Notes under the pieces: generated by a model | What the model saw: only the letters and a program-made list of their open reading frames with translations | Database searches by the model: none | Told to the model about the DNA's origin: nothing | Shown: one piece after another, positions 25,991 to 35,342 of the stretch | Position numbering within the stretch: position 1 is the first letter of the stretch | Layout of the letters: each line of letters starts with the position of its first letter | Assembly (NCBI GenBank): GCA_029860345.1 | Contig: JAOUBJ010000005.1 | Location: forward strand, 62,001 to 126,000 | DNA length: 64,000 bases | Direction of reading: 5' to 3' | DNA from: Candidatus Zixiibacteriota bacterium | GTDB lineage: Bacteria > Zixibacteria > MSB-5A5 > GN15 > FEB-12 | Program-made: the position numbers and the translations under genes

Positions 25991-28810
25991 CTAAAACAGC
26001 CCCTTGATCAGACCCTCGGCTTCTTTTTTCAAGTTGTCACCGAGGTTGTCCTTGATAGCATCCGTATCGAGGCTTGGCTTCGGATTGTCGAACGTTCCGC
26101 CGATTGACAATGGCAATTTCACGCGGCCGGTGTTGCCGCTTCCGAACAGCGACCCCAATCCGCCCATGAGTTTTTTCGAACGTTCCTGCGACAGAAGGAT
26201 AGTACCATTGTAGTTCAAACTGCCGTCGAATATTCCGTAGAATCCGTCCAATTCCAAATCGCCCAAGTCGCCCAGTTTGGTGATCAGTTTGTCGATACCG
26301 ACTTTGCCGTCTTTGACATACAAGTTGGTGGCGGCATTTTTGAGCGGCTGCTCCCGCGAGAACTCTTCGCCTAACTTCGACGCGAGGCTGTTGACTAATT
26401 CGAAAGTGGCCCCCGAAGTTCTGAGTTTCCCCTCGTTCATGTCGAGCCTGGAGTCCATCTTGAGCGAATTGAGAAAATCTTCCGGCTCCCAACCTACGGC
26501 GTTGAAGCTGCCGTCCATATCGATCTTGCCGAAAACATATCCACCACCCATCGGTAAAACCGGGAATCGTGTGATGAAGTCATCCACCTCTATTTGCCTG
26601 GCCTGGAACTCACCCTGGTAAACCGGTATCTCAAAATCGCTCAGGTCGATGGTGGTGTTTCCGCTAATACCGCCTGAGTAAGCGTTGCCGGTAACATCGG
26701 TACAGACGATCTTGCGATCCTTGATCATCACACGACCATCTATGCCGGTAAACTCAACCGCGCTGTAAATCAGAGTGTCGATATGGAAACTACCGCGCCC
26801 GTTGATATCGGGCAGAATAACCGATGACACCGAATCGGCCGGCAGCGAGGCACGATTGTTGCCGGAGCCGGGGACTGCTTCGGGGAAGAGGCTGTCGATA
26901 TTCAATCGATGCGAGGTCAGGTCGAATTTGAAATTCGGTTTCTTCACTTGGCTTTGGTCTACGATCTCCAGGGGCAAGAGATATGGAAAAGGGTCGATCA
27001 ACTTGCCTGTGACGGACATATCCGAAGTTTGAAACTCAATCTTAAGCTCTTCGACGTCGATAGTGTCCGGCCTGATTATCAACTGAGCATCAAGTCGCTC
27101 GATAGGTTCCGGCCAGCCATCGTTGTGGTAAGAGCCATCGCTGATCGAAAGCGTCCCGTGCGGTTTGAAATTGGCCAGGTTGTCGGCCGAACCGGCCAGT
27201 CTAAGATCCATCGTAATCTGTCCGGTCAGTTGTGCATGTGCCTCCTGATCCAGGAATCTCTGGAGCATACCGAGGTTGAGACTGCCCTCAACAGAACCAT
27301 CCATCGACGGTGTGACGCTCGACGCAACGGTAGAATCAGCCATCAGGTAAGGAACCAGGTTGTTGACCCGCCCGCTGAAGGTCAGTTTGCCACCGGCGGT
27401 TTCAAGCGAAAGGTTGCGCACGTTGGCCAGGCTGTTGTCCACAAACATATCCAGGCTGAACCGTTCGATCGGTTCAGGCAAGAGCTTTGATGAGTAGGCG
27501 CCGTTGGCAACCGATAGCTCTCCGGAAAACCGCATGTCGGCGGGGTCTGTCATCGAACCGTCGAACTTGGTGTCAAACTCCAGTTCACCGGCAAGCTGGT
27601 GGTTCTCCTCAACCGGCAGAAAAGGGGCAATGAAAGCCAGGTTCAATCGCCCGGCCAGTTCACCGTTCACCGTGGGGTCATCGAAATCGTTGATAGTTAG
27701 CATGCCGGTGAGAGGACGACCGTCGAAGGACCCCTGTTCGATATTCATGCGCAGGTTGTCCACCTCGAAATCAACCAGCGCCCGCTTGAAAGTCAGTTTC
27801 CCTGCAATATCTTTTTGAGCCATTTCCAGATCGGTGATTACGGCGCTGCCGGAGTAGTCAAGGGGTTGTTCTTTCTGTTCATCGTAGGTGAGATCAAGAT
27901 CAAAACTAAAGGCGCCATCCAGCTCGAAATCCTCAAGTAGTTTCATCTGTTCCGGCGGCATCAGTTTGAACAGGTCGGCCACACTGATCTCTTTGGAGTG
28001 AAGCGATCCCCGACCGTGCTTAGCACCATTTGCATGGCTGCCCGAACCGTTAAGTTGGAAAGCCAGACCGTTTACATTCAACTCCGACTCGTGTATGAGG
28101 ATTCTGCTTTGGGCCAGGTCATAGTCGGCGCGGTATTCAATTCCCACTGCAAAAGAGGGCAACGAATCCTCGGTCACTACCATCAGGGACTCGGCGCTGA
28201 TTTTTCCTGACGATTGATAAACGTTGTCGCGCGGGACCTCCAGTGAGGTCGACAGATTCAATCCGCCGGCATGAATGGCCAGCCCGGCTTCGGTGTCGAC
28301 AAAATCGACCCGACCGTTGTTGATTTCCAATTTGTCGAACGTCACCACCGCCGCGGCGGCTTTGGCTTCGTCCGGCACTGCTTCGGCTACGGCATCCGGA
28401 ACCTGTTCCTCCATCGAGGGGAAATCGAAATTGGAAACACCGGCTGCGTTTTTGCGCATGGTGACTACCGGGCTGTTGATTATCAGGCGGTCGACACGGT
28501 ACTCGCCGGAGATCAGCGGGAACAATTGTAGTTTGACGTCGATATTGTCAGCGGTAAGCAGGTCGGCGGTATCAAACTCTGCGGGGCTGGCTACTGTTAC
28601 ATCGACCAGTCTGACACCCAGCCCGCCCCAGAACGACACATCGAGATCAGCGATCGTGACTTGGCGATCCAACGCTTCGACTGCTTGCTCGACGGCCATA
28701 GCGCGGATTTTGTCGGCCGGTAGGAACAGCTTGGCCGCGACTATTAATAGCACTACCAGCACGGCAAATATGCCGGCTGACCACAGGAGTATCTTGAACA
28801 GTTTCTTCAT
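25991..28810 (-). CDS. AsmA-family envelope protein
   Basis: The protein has 939 residues. One N-terminal membrane helix ('ILLWSAGIFAVLVVLLIVAAKLFL') is followed by 'IADLDVSFWGGLGVRLVDVTV', the family start. A long beta-rich periplasmic part with repeating 'L.G.G.....' strands follows, and near the C-terminus 'LDMNEGKLRTSGATFELV'. AsmA-like proteins are thought to bridge the periplasm and move lipids to the outer membrane, so a diderm envelope is implied. It is the first gene of the protease/kinase unit, with a repeat island between it and the next gene. Confidence 0.93.
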   Translation of the reverse strand: MKKLFKILLWSAGIFAVLVVLLIVAAKLFLPADKIRAMAVEQAVEALDRQVTIADLDVSFWGGLGVRLVDVTVASPAEFDTADLLTADNIDVKLQLFPLISGEYRVDRLIINSPVVTMRKNAAGVSNFDFPSMEEQVPDAVAEAVPDEAKAAAAVVTFDKLEINNGRVDFVDTEAGLAIHAGGLNLSTSLEVPRDNVYQSSGKISAESLMVVTEDSLPSFAVGIEYRADYDLAQSRILIHESELNVNGLAFQLNGSGSHANGAKHGRGSLHSKEISVADLFKLMPPEQMKLLEDFELDGAFSFDLDLTYDEQKEQPLDYSGSAVITDLEMAQKDIAGKLTFKRALVDFEVDNLRMNIEQGSFDGRPLTGMLTINDFDDPTVNGELAGRLNLAFIAPFLPVEENHQLAGELEFDTKFDGSMTDPADMRFSGELSVANGAYSSKLLPEPIERFSLDMFVDNSLANVRNLSLETAGGKLTFSGRVNNLVPYLMADSTVASSVTPSMDGSVEGSLNLGMLQRFLDQEAHAQLTGQITMDLRLAGSADNLANFKPHGTLSISDGSYHNDGWPEPIERLDAQLIIRPDTIDVEELKIEFQTSDMSVTGKLIDPFPYLLPLEIVDQSQVKKPNFKFDLTSHRLNIDSLFPEAVPGSGNNRASLPADSVSSVILPDINGRGSFHIDTLIYSAVEFTGIDGRVMIKDRKIVCTDVTGNAYSGGISGNTTIDLSDFEIPVYQGEFQARQIEVDDFITRFPVLPMGGGYVFGKIDMDGSFNAVGWEPEDFLNSLKMDSRLDMNEGKLRTSGATFELVNSLASKLGEEFSREQPLKNAATNLYVKDGKVGIDKLITKLGDLGDLELDGFYGIFDGSLNYNGTILLSQERSKKLMGGLGSLFGSGNTGRVKLPLSIGGTFDNPKPSLDTDAIKDNLGDNLKKEAEGLIKGLF

Positions 28811-28848
28811 TATCTCACTCTTTGGCGTATCATATCCATCTGTAGGTT

Positions 28849-28877
28849 ATACTATGTGACAACGGGTGAGCGATCAA
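28849..28877 (-). promoter_or_regulatory. Candidate promoter of the AsmA unit
   Basis: On the minus strand TTGATC (28872-28877) and TAGTAT (28849-28854) are 17 bp apart, about 40 bases before the AsmA start. Confidence 0.45.
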
Positions 28878-29455
28878 TTAAAACAGCACGGCCAAGCCGT
28901 GTTCTTGTGGCTTCGCCACCTGGTGCACCAGAAGCGCGAAAATCGCAAAAACCAGGCTTGCCTATGGTTCGACTCCGCTCACCATGAGGTTTTGCGCGAA
29001 GCGCGCAAAACGGCTTCGCCGGTGCAATCCTCCCCCTCTGTCATTCTGGCGCAGGCGGGAATCCAGTCTTGTAGGTCGAAAGCCCTGAACCGAAGGGTCG
29101 TCCCGAGCGGAGTCGAGGGACGGGTTTCGACAAAGATACCTATCTCTCTATCGACCAAATGCCGCGGCATCAAAAAAGTCTAAATAGTACTTCACGGACC
29201 CATGTTTTCTTACGTATTACTTGCGAGGCTAATAAGTCAGACAACTATTGCAATAGGGAACAGAGGAGCCTACTTGCTTGCCGCATTTGGACGGTATGAC
29301 CGGACCGGTGTGTCTTGTGGGTCTGGTATGTGCTCCTGAGATAGCATGGAAAATGGTAACCCAGAGGGAGAAAGATGGAATTGGTGTTTCTGAGCTAAAT
29401 AGAAAACGAGGTGGAATGAGCCGCTTTAGTATCAATTTACCAAAAGGAGAAGACA
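28878..29455. repeat. Divergent intergenic region with hairpins
   Basis: The left part holds CACGG/CCGTG with loop CCAAG (28887-28901) and a 'TCGACTCCGCTC' module. From about 29190 to 29440 there is ordinary sequence without a credible gene. AAAAGGAGAAGACA just before 29456 is the ribosome site of the next gene. Confidence 0.7.
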
Positions 29456-30718
29456 ATGGACGTTAGGAAGATGTCTAAATGGATACGCAAGAACACTTGG
29501 ATCATGATTGCGTTGATTCTCATGTCGGCGTCGGTGGCCCGTGCGGATGAGGCCAGGGCGAAGGAACCTGATCAAGAAGGCGATTACACTTTCAACCTCA
29601 CCGGGGCCAACCAAGAGGTGGAAATAGTACCGGTTGAGAAGGTGAAAAAGAAAGAGGTCGCCAAGAGCAAGAAAGTGGTCTACACTTTCGACCTCGCGGG
29701 GAAAAACCAAAAGATAACTATTGATCCTGACAAGGAGTTTGAAATAGTACTCAAGAACGCTGTTCCCCTTTACTCATATACCTACGAATTTGAAACGATA
29801 ACACTCAGGCCTGAGCCTCTCTCGGTGACTGAATTCTCGAAAGTGCTGAGCGCTTTTGCTGCGTCCGCGGATTCCGCATCTGCTTCGTTCGTAGCTCCAC
29901 CATCATGCTTAGAGGAGGCGAGTGAGATTATAGTGACTCTCGGGGGCAAATTGGAGAACCTGAAGGATGAGGCGGACGTAGTTACCACGCTGAGAGGAGC
30001 CGAGCTGAAGGCTGAGATTCTTTACGGGCAACATCCAGATTGCTCAGAAACAACTGTGACGTTTCTGAAAGAGGGACTTGCACGGCTTCGCCACCTGACT
30101 GAACGTCGTTTGGAAAACACGATTGTGCTCAAGAAAGACCAGCAAGTAACGATCAAAGTGAATCGTCCAGAAATCACTGAGCGCAAGAACAAAGTAGATA
30201 CTACCATCCAGACTTGGGAGTTTACCCTCTCAACAGGTGAACTCCCACACTTTGAGATATTGTATGGATTTTCGTTTATCACGAACGGATTCAACAAAGG
30301 CAGCGAATATCATTCGCGACAGATCGATTCCGGTAGCTATGAAATCGTGCGCAATGATATGCGTGGTTGGGGCGATCTGGACTATTCTCCCACAGTTTTC
30401 GCTGCATGGTATCTTTCCAGAAACTCGACCAAGCCGGAATTTGGATTCATGGGTGGCATCGGTACAGCAAATGAAACTATGAGTGTGGCCTTTGGATCGT
30501 TTGTGTCGTTCAAGAGGAACTTGGGCATTGGATTCGGAGTGGCGGTTCATCAGGTGCATGAGTTGAGGAGTAAGTATAAGGCGGATGCCGATCGCTCCGT
30601 AACGGAATCGCTCGACTTCGATCAAGTACATGATAAGCGATGGGCCACAGATTTCTTTGTGTCGCTAATGTTCCGTTTTGGCAGTAGTCCGTTTTCGTCG
30701 AGTGACAATCAGAAATGA
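29456..30718 (+). CDS. Secreted/outer-membrane protein of unknown function
   Basis: The protein has 420 residues and a strong ribosome site. The signal peptide ends near 'SASVARA-DEA'. Two copies of a short motif follow ('YTFNLTGANQEVEI' and 'YTFDLAGKNQKITI'), separated by a Lys/Glu-rich linker, then a helical part with two cysteines. The last ~150 residues alternate polar and hydrophobic residues ('FGFMGGIGTANETMSVAFGSFVSF', 'NLGIGFGVAVHQV') and end in 'FFVSLMFRFG', like a small outer-membrane beta-barrel. No family is recognised. A strong hairpin follows the stop codon. Confidence 0.7.
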   Translation: MDVRKMSKWIRKNTWIMIALILMSASVARADEARAKEPDQEGDYTFNLTGANQEVEIVPVEKVKKKEVAKSKKVVYTFDLAGKNQKITIDPDKEFEIVLKNAVPLYSYTYEFETITLRPEPLSVTEFSKVLSAFAASADSASASFVAPPSCLEEASEIIVTLGGKLENLKDEADVVTTLRGAELKAEILYGQHPDCSETTVTFLKEGLARLRHLTERRLENTIVLKKDQQVTIKVNRPEITERKNKVDTTIQTWEFTLSTGELPHFEILYGFSFITNGFNKGSEYHSRQIDSGSYEIVRNDMRGWGDLDYSPTVFAAWYLSRNSTKPEFGFMGGIGTANETMSVAFGSFVSFKRNLGIGFGVAVHQVHELRSKYKADADRSVTESLDFDQVHDKRWATDFFVSLMFRFGSSPFSSSDNQK

Positions 30719-31018
30719 TTGCTGTTGTGCAGGGTCCTTCCCCGCTTTCAGCGGGGTGAGACCCTGCGCTGGCTCCGACAGCAGGGTCACACTCACGCCT
30801 GCGGCGCGACCAGGACCCAGCTGAACAACTACATACCGTCTAGGCTGCGTTCCTGCAACCCAGCCGCGCGCGAAGCGCACGAGTGCGATTTATCGCCGCG
30901 AAGCGCACGAAACCCATTTATGGGTGATTTAGCACCGCCCCTACATCTTGTACTCCTAACCACATAGACCACAACATATAACACCATAAAGAAAAAGTGA
31001 CAATTTATCATATTTCGC
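30719..31018. repeat. Hairpin island after the secreted protein
   Basis: A nested hairpin GCAGGGTC ... GACCCTGC with inner CCCCGC/GCGGGG (30729-30767) begins right after the stop and may limit transcription. ACCCATTTATGGGT (about 30911-30924) follows, then AT-rich DNA leading to the promoter at 31019. Confidence 0.75.
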
Positions 31019-31047
31019 TTGACAACTGCACAAATGTGCAGTATTCT
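31019..31047 (+). promoter_or_regulatory. Promoter with a LexA-like palindromic operator
   Basis: TTGACA (31019-31024), 17 bp and TATTCT (31042-31047). The spacer is filled by the palindrome ACTGCACA-AA-TGTGCAGT. Its core TGCAC-AAAT-GTGCA fits the TGCNC-N4-GTGCA form reported for LexA of Fibrobacter. Binding here would block RNA polymerase. Confidence 0.65.
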
Positions 31048-31093
31048 TATCCAGAGCCGATAATCTACAACAGACCTCGGAAAGGAAACCAAT

Positions 31094-31309
31094 ATGATTG
31101 AAATCGGACGGTCGTACCCCTATCAGGGAGCTGAACTGGTTGAAGATTATTCTGTTGGTAGCGCTGCTGCTTTTGTGGATTCACCCACCGAGGCGGAGAA
31201 CTACAGCTATCTCAACGCCGCCACCTGTCCCGATTGCGGCGCCGGGATGGTTCGGTTGGGCAACTGTTTTAGCTGCCCGCTTTGCGGTTTCGGAGGTTGC
31301 GGTGTTTGA
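31094..31309 (+). CDS. Small zinc-ribbon protein resembling the C-terminal tail of B12-dependent ribonucleotide reductase
   Basis: The protein has 71 residues with AAAGGAAA upstream of the ATG. The C-terminal 28 residues ('TCPDCGAGMVRLGNC..CPLCGFGGCG') have the Cys spacing and wording of the zinc-binding tail of NrdJ-type ribonucleotide reductases. The first 40 residues are acidic and unlike NrdJ. There is no catalytic domain nearby. It may be a stand-alone partner that delivers electrons or metal to a reductase encoded elsewhere, or a relic kept by chance. The LexA-like promoter argues for a live, damage-inducible gene. Confidence 0.65.
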   Translation: MIEIGRSYPYQGAELVEDYSVGSAAAFVDSPTEAENYSYLNAATCPDCGAGMVRLGNCFSCPLCGFGGCGV

Positions 31310-31712
31310 CACCGCAAGCGGTGCTCTTGTGGCTTCGCCACCAAGTTTCGTCGGACGGGTGGCCCGGACTTCAGTCCGGGTTTCAAGGCCCTTCGACTCC
31401 GAAAGAGAGATTGCCGCGCTCCCCGCGAAACGCGGGATCGCTCGCAATGACAGGGATATGAAGTACGATTTAAGGAAACAGGTTTACCGATCACCCTTCG
31501 ACTCCGCTCAGGGTGACACCGCAAGCCCACAAGTGGGTCTTTGGCGCTTCGCGCCTGTCTAGCAAACACGGTACCCCACCTAAAGCGAAGCGACGCTCAG
31601 GGTGAGGTTAAGGAAATAATAGAATGACAGAAGTTGTTACAGCATGGTTAACAACGCGCGAAGCGCGAGGAAGTGATTTATCACCGCGTAGCGCGAGAAA
31701 CAGGCTTGCCTG
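31310..31712. repeat. Hairpin island before the helicase
   Basis: The modules are those seen elsewhere (TCGACTCCGCTC core, GCGCGAAGCGCGAG). The island ends with CAGG-CTTG-CCTG (31701-31712), whose last base is directly followed by the GTG start of the helicase. There is no gene. Confidence 0.85.
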
Positions 31713-34409
31713 GTGAGACTAAGTGATCTTGACAAATATGGGATACCATCAAAACTGATCGACCTCTGGCGTGAACGTCAGGGAGAATCACTACTGCCGG
31801 TACAAAGCCGCGCCGTGCGCAAAGGACTCCTCGGTAACTCAGAGTCCGGCAGTGAGCACGATCCGGTGCGGATGATTGTCTCGGCGCCGACGTCGTCGGG
31901 CAAATCATTCTGCGCCGAACTGGCCGCCGCCAAAGCATTGATGGCGCGACAGCGGGTGCTGTTTTTGTTTCCGCTCAAATCACTGGTCGAACAAAAACAC
32001 AAAGTCCTGCAGGATACATTGGGACGGCTTGGCATCGACTGTTTGGTAGTCACCTCCGACCATCCTGAAAACGACAAGAAGTTCGCCGAAGGGAACTACC
32101 GAGTTGCACTGGCCATCTACGAAAAATTCGACCTATTATTGACAGCCAAACTCGACGCACTGAAAAATATCGGGCTGGTGGTGATCGATGAACTACAGAC
32201 AGTCGGTCAGCCGGGGCGGGGAGCTCTTTTGGAAAGACTTCTCACCAAAATCAAGGCCTCGGTTTACACTCCCTCGCAGCTTGGGCTGTCGGCGGTAATT
32301 GGGGACAACGCCGCCTCAGCCGGTCGCTTGGCTGAGTGGCTGGAAGCTGAACTGGTCGAAGAGACCAGCCGCCCGGTCGATCTGATCCGTGGCGTGGCGG
32401 CCGAGGGATCCTTCCGTTATCGTTTTTACAATTCCGGGTTGGACGGATCTGAACCGTTTGAACAAACTGAAATGGGCGAGGAACCGATGGCCGGATTTAT
32501 CCGCGCGTTGAAACAAAACTCTGGTTCCACATTGATCTTTTTGAAATCACGTCGCGAGACGGTCGATGCAGCTTTTCGTTTAGCCGCTGCCGTCAACTGG
32601 CCGGCTGCTTCCAAGGCGCTTCAGGCGCTCGATGAAGAAGAACCATCGTTTCTGATTCGTTCGTTAAAACAGGCACTAAGCCGAGGGGTGGCCTTTCACA
32701 ATTCCGACCTGTCCAGCCGTCAGCGAGCCATTATCGAGCAGGCCTTTCTCGACAAAGAGGTCCGGGCGATTTTTTCGACCACCACGCTGGCCATGGGCGT
32801 CAACCTTCCGGCTGATACCGTCTATCTGGAGACGGTCAAGTATGACTCCGGTGAATACGGTGGGGGGGCATCGTTGGTGCCGGTGACTCGCTCGGAATTT
32901 GATAATATGACCGGTCGGGCCGGACGGTTGGGTTTGGCCAGGGAAGGCCAACCCGGTCGTGCAGTGGTTTTGGCCGAGACCGATTTTGATCGCGATATCC
33001 TGTGGGAGAACTATATCGCCCCCGACCAGCCCGAAGCTATCAAGTCGGCGCTGGCCACTACCGGGTGGGCAGACTGGCTGTTGGATTCGATTGCCGCCGG
33101 GTTAGTGCAAAAGAGCAATGATATTGGCAACCTGTTTGAGCAAACTCTTTACGCCACCGAGAACAGTCTGCCCATCGATTTTGAATCGGTGCAGCAAAAT
33201 CTGCTCGACAACGATCTGATTCGATGCGATGAGACCGATCGTCTGAGTGTCACGGCCTCCGGTCAGGCAGCGGCGGTGTCTGGTATGTCGGTAAAACAAG
33301 CGATCCACCTCAGAAGACAACTTGCACAGGATCGGCCAACCGACGATGTCGGCTGGATTGCTCTGGCTTTGAGCACGCCCGACTGGAATCTGCCGCCCGG
33401 TCTGTTGTCGCACTGGGAACACAGCCAGGGGCTGCCGGTGCGGATGCTCTACCAGCAGTTCGGTGAGACCGTCGGTGAGGTATCTTTCCTGTTGGGCAAT
33501 TGCCGTTTGAGCGAACCGTTGCCGTATCGTATCGCTGCATCAATGAAAGCGCTGATGCTGACCGAACAGTGGCGTCGGATGATACCGGTGAAACAACTGG
33601 AAGAACAGTTTCAGATGCATCTCGGTCAGATGATGGCCCTAGGCGATAGTGTCGCCCATCTGGTTTGTGGGCTGGCCGCGTTGATCGAAGCAGAGGACCG
33701 AGATTCGTCGTTGATCGGACAGTTGCGTGAATTGTCTTTCAGTCTTCGCTTTGGAATGCCCGTATCGATGCAACCGTTGTACCAACAAGTTGGTCATATT
33801 CTCACCCGTGGCACTCTGGCGGCACTGTACCGGGAAGGGATCACCACCGTCAAGGCGCTTTTGGAGCTTGATGAAAATGAACTGGCGCGGCTTATCCCAG
33901 GTACGCGCAGTTTGCACCACCTGAAGAAATATTTGTCATCTAATAAAAAGGAGAACGATATGAACCACAATGCAGCAATTATCAGTCAACCGGTTCAGAA
34001 GGGAGCAATGCCTTTGGTAACTGCGCCGCAGTCGGTCGAGATTGACGGCGCCTATGAACGTGAACGGTATCTGGTAAAGATCGATGGCTTCCCTGTCCGG
34101 TTGACCGGGAAGTCGTTCAAGTATTTTGCCAAGCTGGCCTGGTCACGACTGCACAGCGAGTCCGGATGGATCTACAAAGAGGATTTGGAAATCGGGTTCA
34201 ACCAGGCGCGCTATCTCTATCGCATGAAAAGCGAGATCAGCGACAGCCTAAGATGCGACTGGCCGGTGATCGAGAACAATCGGCTCGGTTACTACCGGCT
34301 CAATGTCGACCCGTCTCAGGTGCAACTCAACATTGAGTGCCTCAAAAACCATCCGGACTGGGAGGTGCGCTCTTTGGTCGACAACGCGGGCCGTAAAGCC
34401 GCGAACTGA
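31713..34409 (+). CDS. Ski2/Hel308-like helicase fused to a winged-helix domain
   Basis: The protein has 898 residues from GTG 31713; no ribosome site is visible. Helicase motifs are Walker A 'SAPTSSGKS' (~54-62), 'VVIDELQTV' (DELQ in place of DEAD), 'STLIFLKSRRE' and motif VI 'DNMTGRAGRLG'. The domain order and a helix-hairpin-helix near 705-740 fit Ski2-like repair helicases. The last ~149 residues (from Met750) form an OmpR-type winged helix ('VRLTGKSFKYFAKLAW...YLYRMKSEI...NNRLGYYRL'). An internal Shine-Dalgarno, AAAAGGAGAACGAT, lies directly before Met750, so this part may also be made alone. Confidence 0.9.
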   Translation: MRLSDLDKYGIPSKLIDLWRERQGESLLPVQSRAVRKGLLGNSESGSEHDPVRMIVSAPTSSGKSFCAELAAAKALMARQRVLFLFPLKSLVEQKHKVLQDTLGRLGIDCLVVTSDHPENDKKFAEGNYRVALAIYEKFDLLLTAKLDALKNIGLVVIDELQTVGQPGRGALLERLLTKIKASVYTPSQLGLSAVIGDNAASAGRLAEWLEAELVEETSRPVDLIRGVAAEGSFRYRFYNSGLDGSEPFEQTEMGEEPMAGFIRALKQNSGSTLIFLKSRRETVDAAFRLAAAVNWPAASKALQALDEEEPSFLIRSLKQALSRGVAFHNSDLSSRQRAIIEQAFLDKEVRAIFSTTTLAMGVNLPADTVYLETVKYDSGEYGGGASLVPVTRSEFDNMTGRAGRLGLAREGQPGRAVVLAETDFDRDILWENYIAPDQPEAIKSALATTGWADWLLDSIAAGLVQKSNDIGNLFEQTLYATENSLPIDFESVQQNLLDNDLIRCDETDRLSVTASGQAAAVSGMSVKQAIHLRRQLAQDRPTDDVGWIALALSTPDWNLPPGLLSHWEHSQGLPVRMLYQQFGETVGEVSFLLGNCRLSEPLPYRIAASMKALMLTEQWRRMIPVKQLEEQFQMHLGQMMALGDSVAHLVCGLAALIEAEDRDSSLIGQLRELSFSLRFGMPVSMQPLYQQVGHILTRGTLAALYREGITTVKALLELDENELARLIPGTRSLHHLKKYLSSNKKENDMNHNAAIISQPVQKGAMPLVTAPQSVEIDGAYERERYLVKIDGFPVRLTGKSFKYFAKLAWSRLHSESGWIYKEDLEIGFNQARYLYRMKSEISDSLRCDWPVIENNRLGYYRLNVDPSQVQLNIECLKNHPDWEVRSLVDNAGRKAAN
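33944..33962 (+). promoter_or_regulatory. Internal ribosome binding site and start codon
   Basis: AAAAGGAG lies 6 bases before ATG 33960, in frame with the helicase. The double stop TAATAA (33941-33946) immediately before it is out of the helicase frame. The arrangement looks like an ordinary two-gene junction that has become an in-frame fusion. Confidence 0.7.
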
Positions 34410-35342
34410 CACACGGCCAACAGGCAAGCCCATAAATGGGTCTCTTCGCGCTTTGCGGCGATAAATCGCTTTTTCGCGCTACGCGCGTTTCCAATGTCAC
34501 CCTGAGCGCAGTCGAAGGGTGACACGGTCAAGCCTGTCTTTTGCGCGTTGCACCTTTGTAACGGCACCTTGAGCGCAACCGGAGGGTGTGTCTAATATGC
34601 CCGCTGAGTCTTCGGACTCAGTGGGCAGACACATGTAAGCATCTTTCGGGACAGGTATCTTGTGGGGCAGAACCGTCTTTGGTTATTGTGTCCGCGTGAT
34701 CTTCAGATCGCGTGGGTATGTAGCTGAGTCTGATGACTCAGCCACCACAACGCATTGTGATCCCGGACTTGACCCGGAATCCAGTAGGGCAGAATCACTT
34801 CTGGTTCGGCCGCTTATTGACGGGTGGCACCATCAAACTTGGTTTGGGGGTGATAAATCACTTTCTTGGCGCTACGCGCCTTTGACTCCAGGATACTCAC
34901 ATACCTGCTCAAGACGCGCGTGGCGCGAAAGACAGGCTCGCCCACCGTCCCAAACAAGGTTTGAGACGGCCACCCATTGTCGACTTCTCAATGGCGGAAC
35001 CGCTAATCCGCCGCGGCGGACGCCCTACAGCTCAGTGGATAGACGCAGCCTGCTCAATTTGTAGCATACATCTTGTAGGGCAGAACCGCTTCTGGTTCTG
35101 CCGTTCTTCAGTGGCGGGTTCACGCCGCGGCGCGCAAGCGAAGACGGACCCGCCCTACAGGACTGCCGCCTCACTCGATGTGCGTGACTCGCAAGGACAG
35201 TATTGTGCGCAAATCATCGAGTTTTTTGGACCCTTTTGATCCCAAGTCCGTTATATTGGTGCCGGTCATACCGATGGCCGATTAGTACCAGATTCGGCGG
35301 TGCGCCGATGTTGCCGCCACTAAGGACGAGCCGTAAGCTATA
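34410..35342. repeat. Large (0.9 kb) hairpin island
   Basis: No gene is supported. Contents include CACCCT/AGGGTG around GAGCGCAGTCGA (34498-34521), degenerate CTTG hairpins, GCCCTAC/GTAGGGC arms (35022-35081) enclosing a tRNA-like 'AGCTCAGTGGATAGA', and the GGCGGGTTC...GGACCCGCC module (35112-35153). Confidence 0.8.

Noticed and set aside
29278-29466. 62-codon frame before the secreted protein
   Set aside because: It has a TTG start without a ribosome site, overlaps the next gene's ribosome site and start, and resembles nothing known.
35022-35081. tRNA-like stretch with 'AGCTCAGTGGATAGA' between GCCCTAC and GTAGGGC arms
   Set aside because: There is no T-loop sequence, no proper anticodon stem and no CCA-compatible acceptor geometry. 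The arms belong to a recurring repeat ('GTAGGGCAGAACC').
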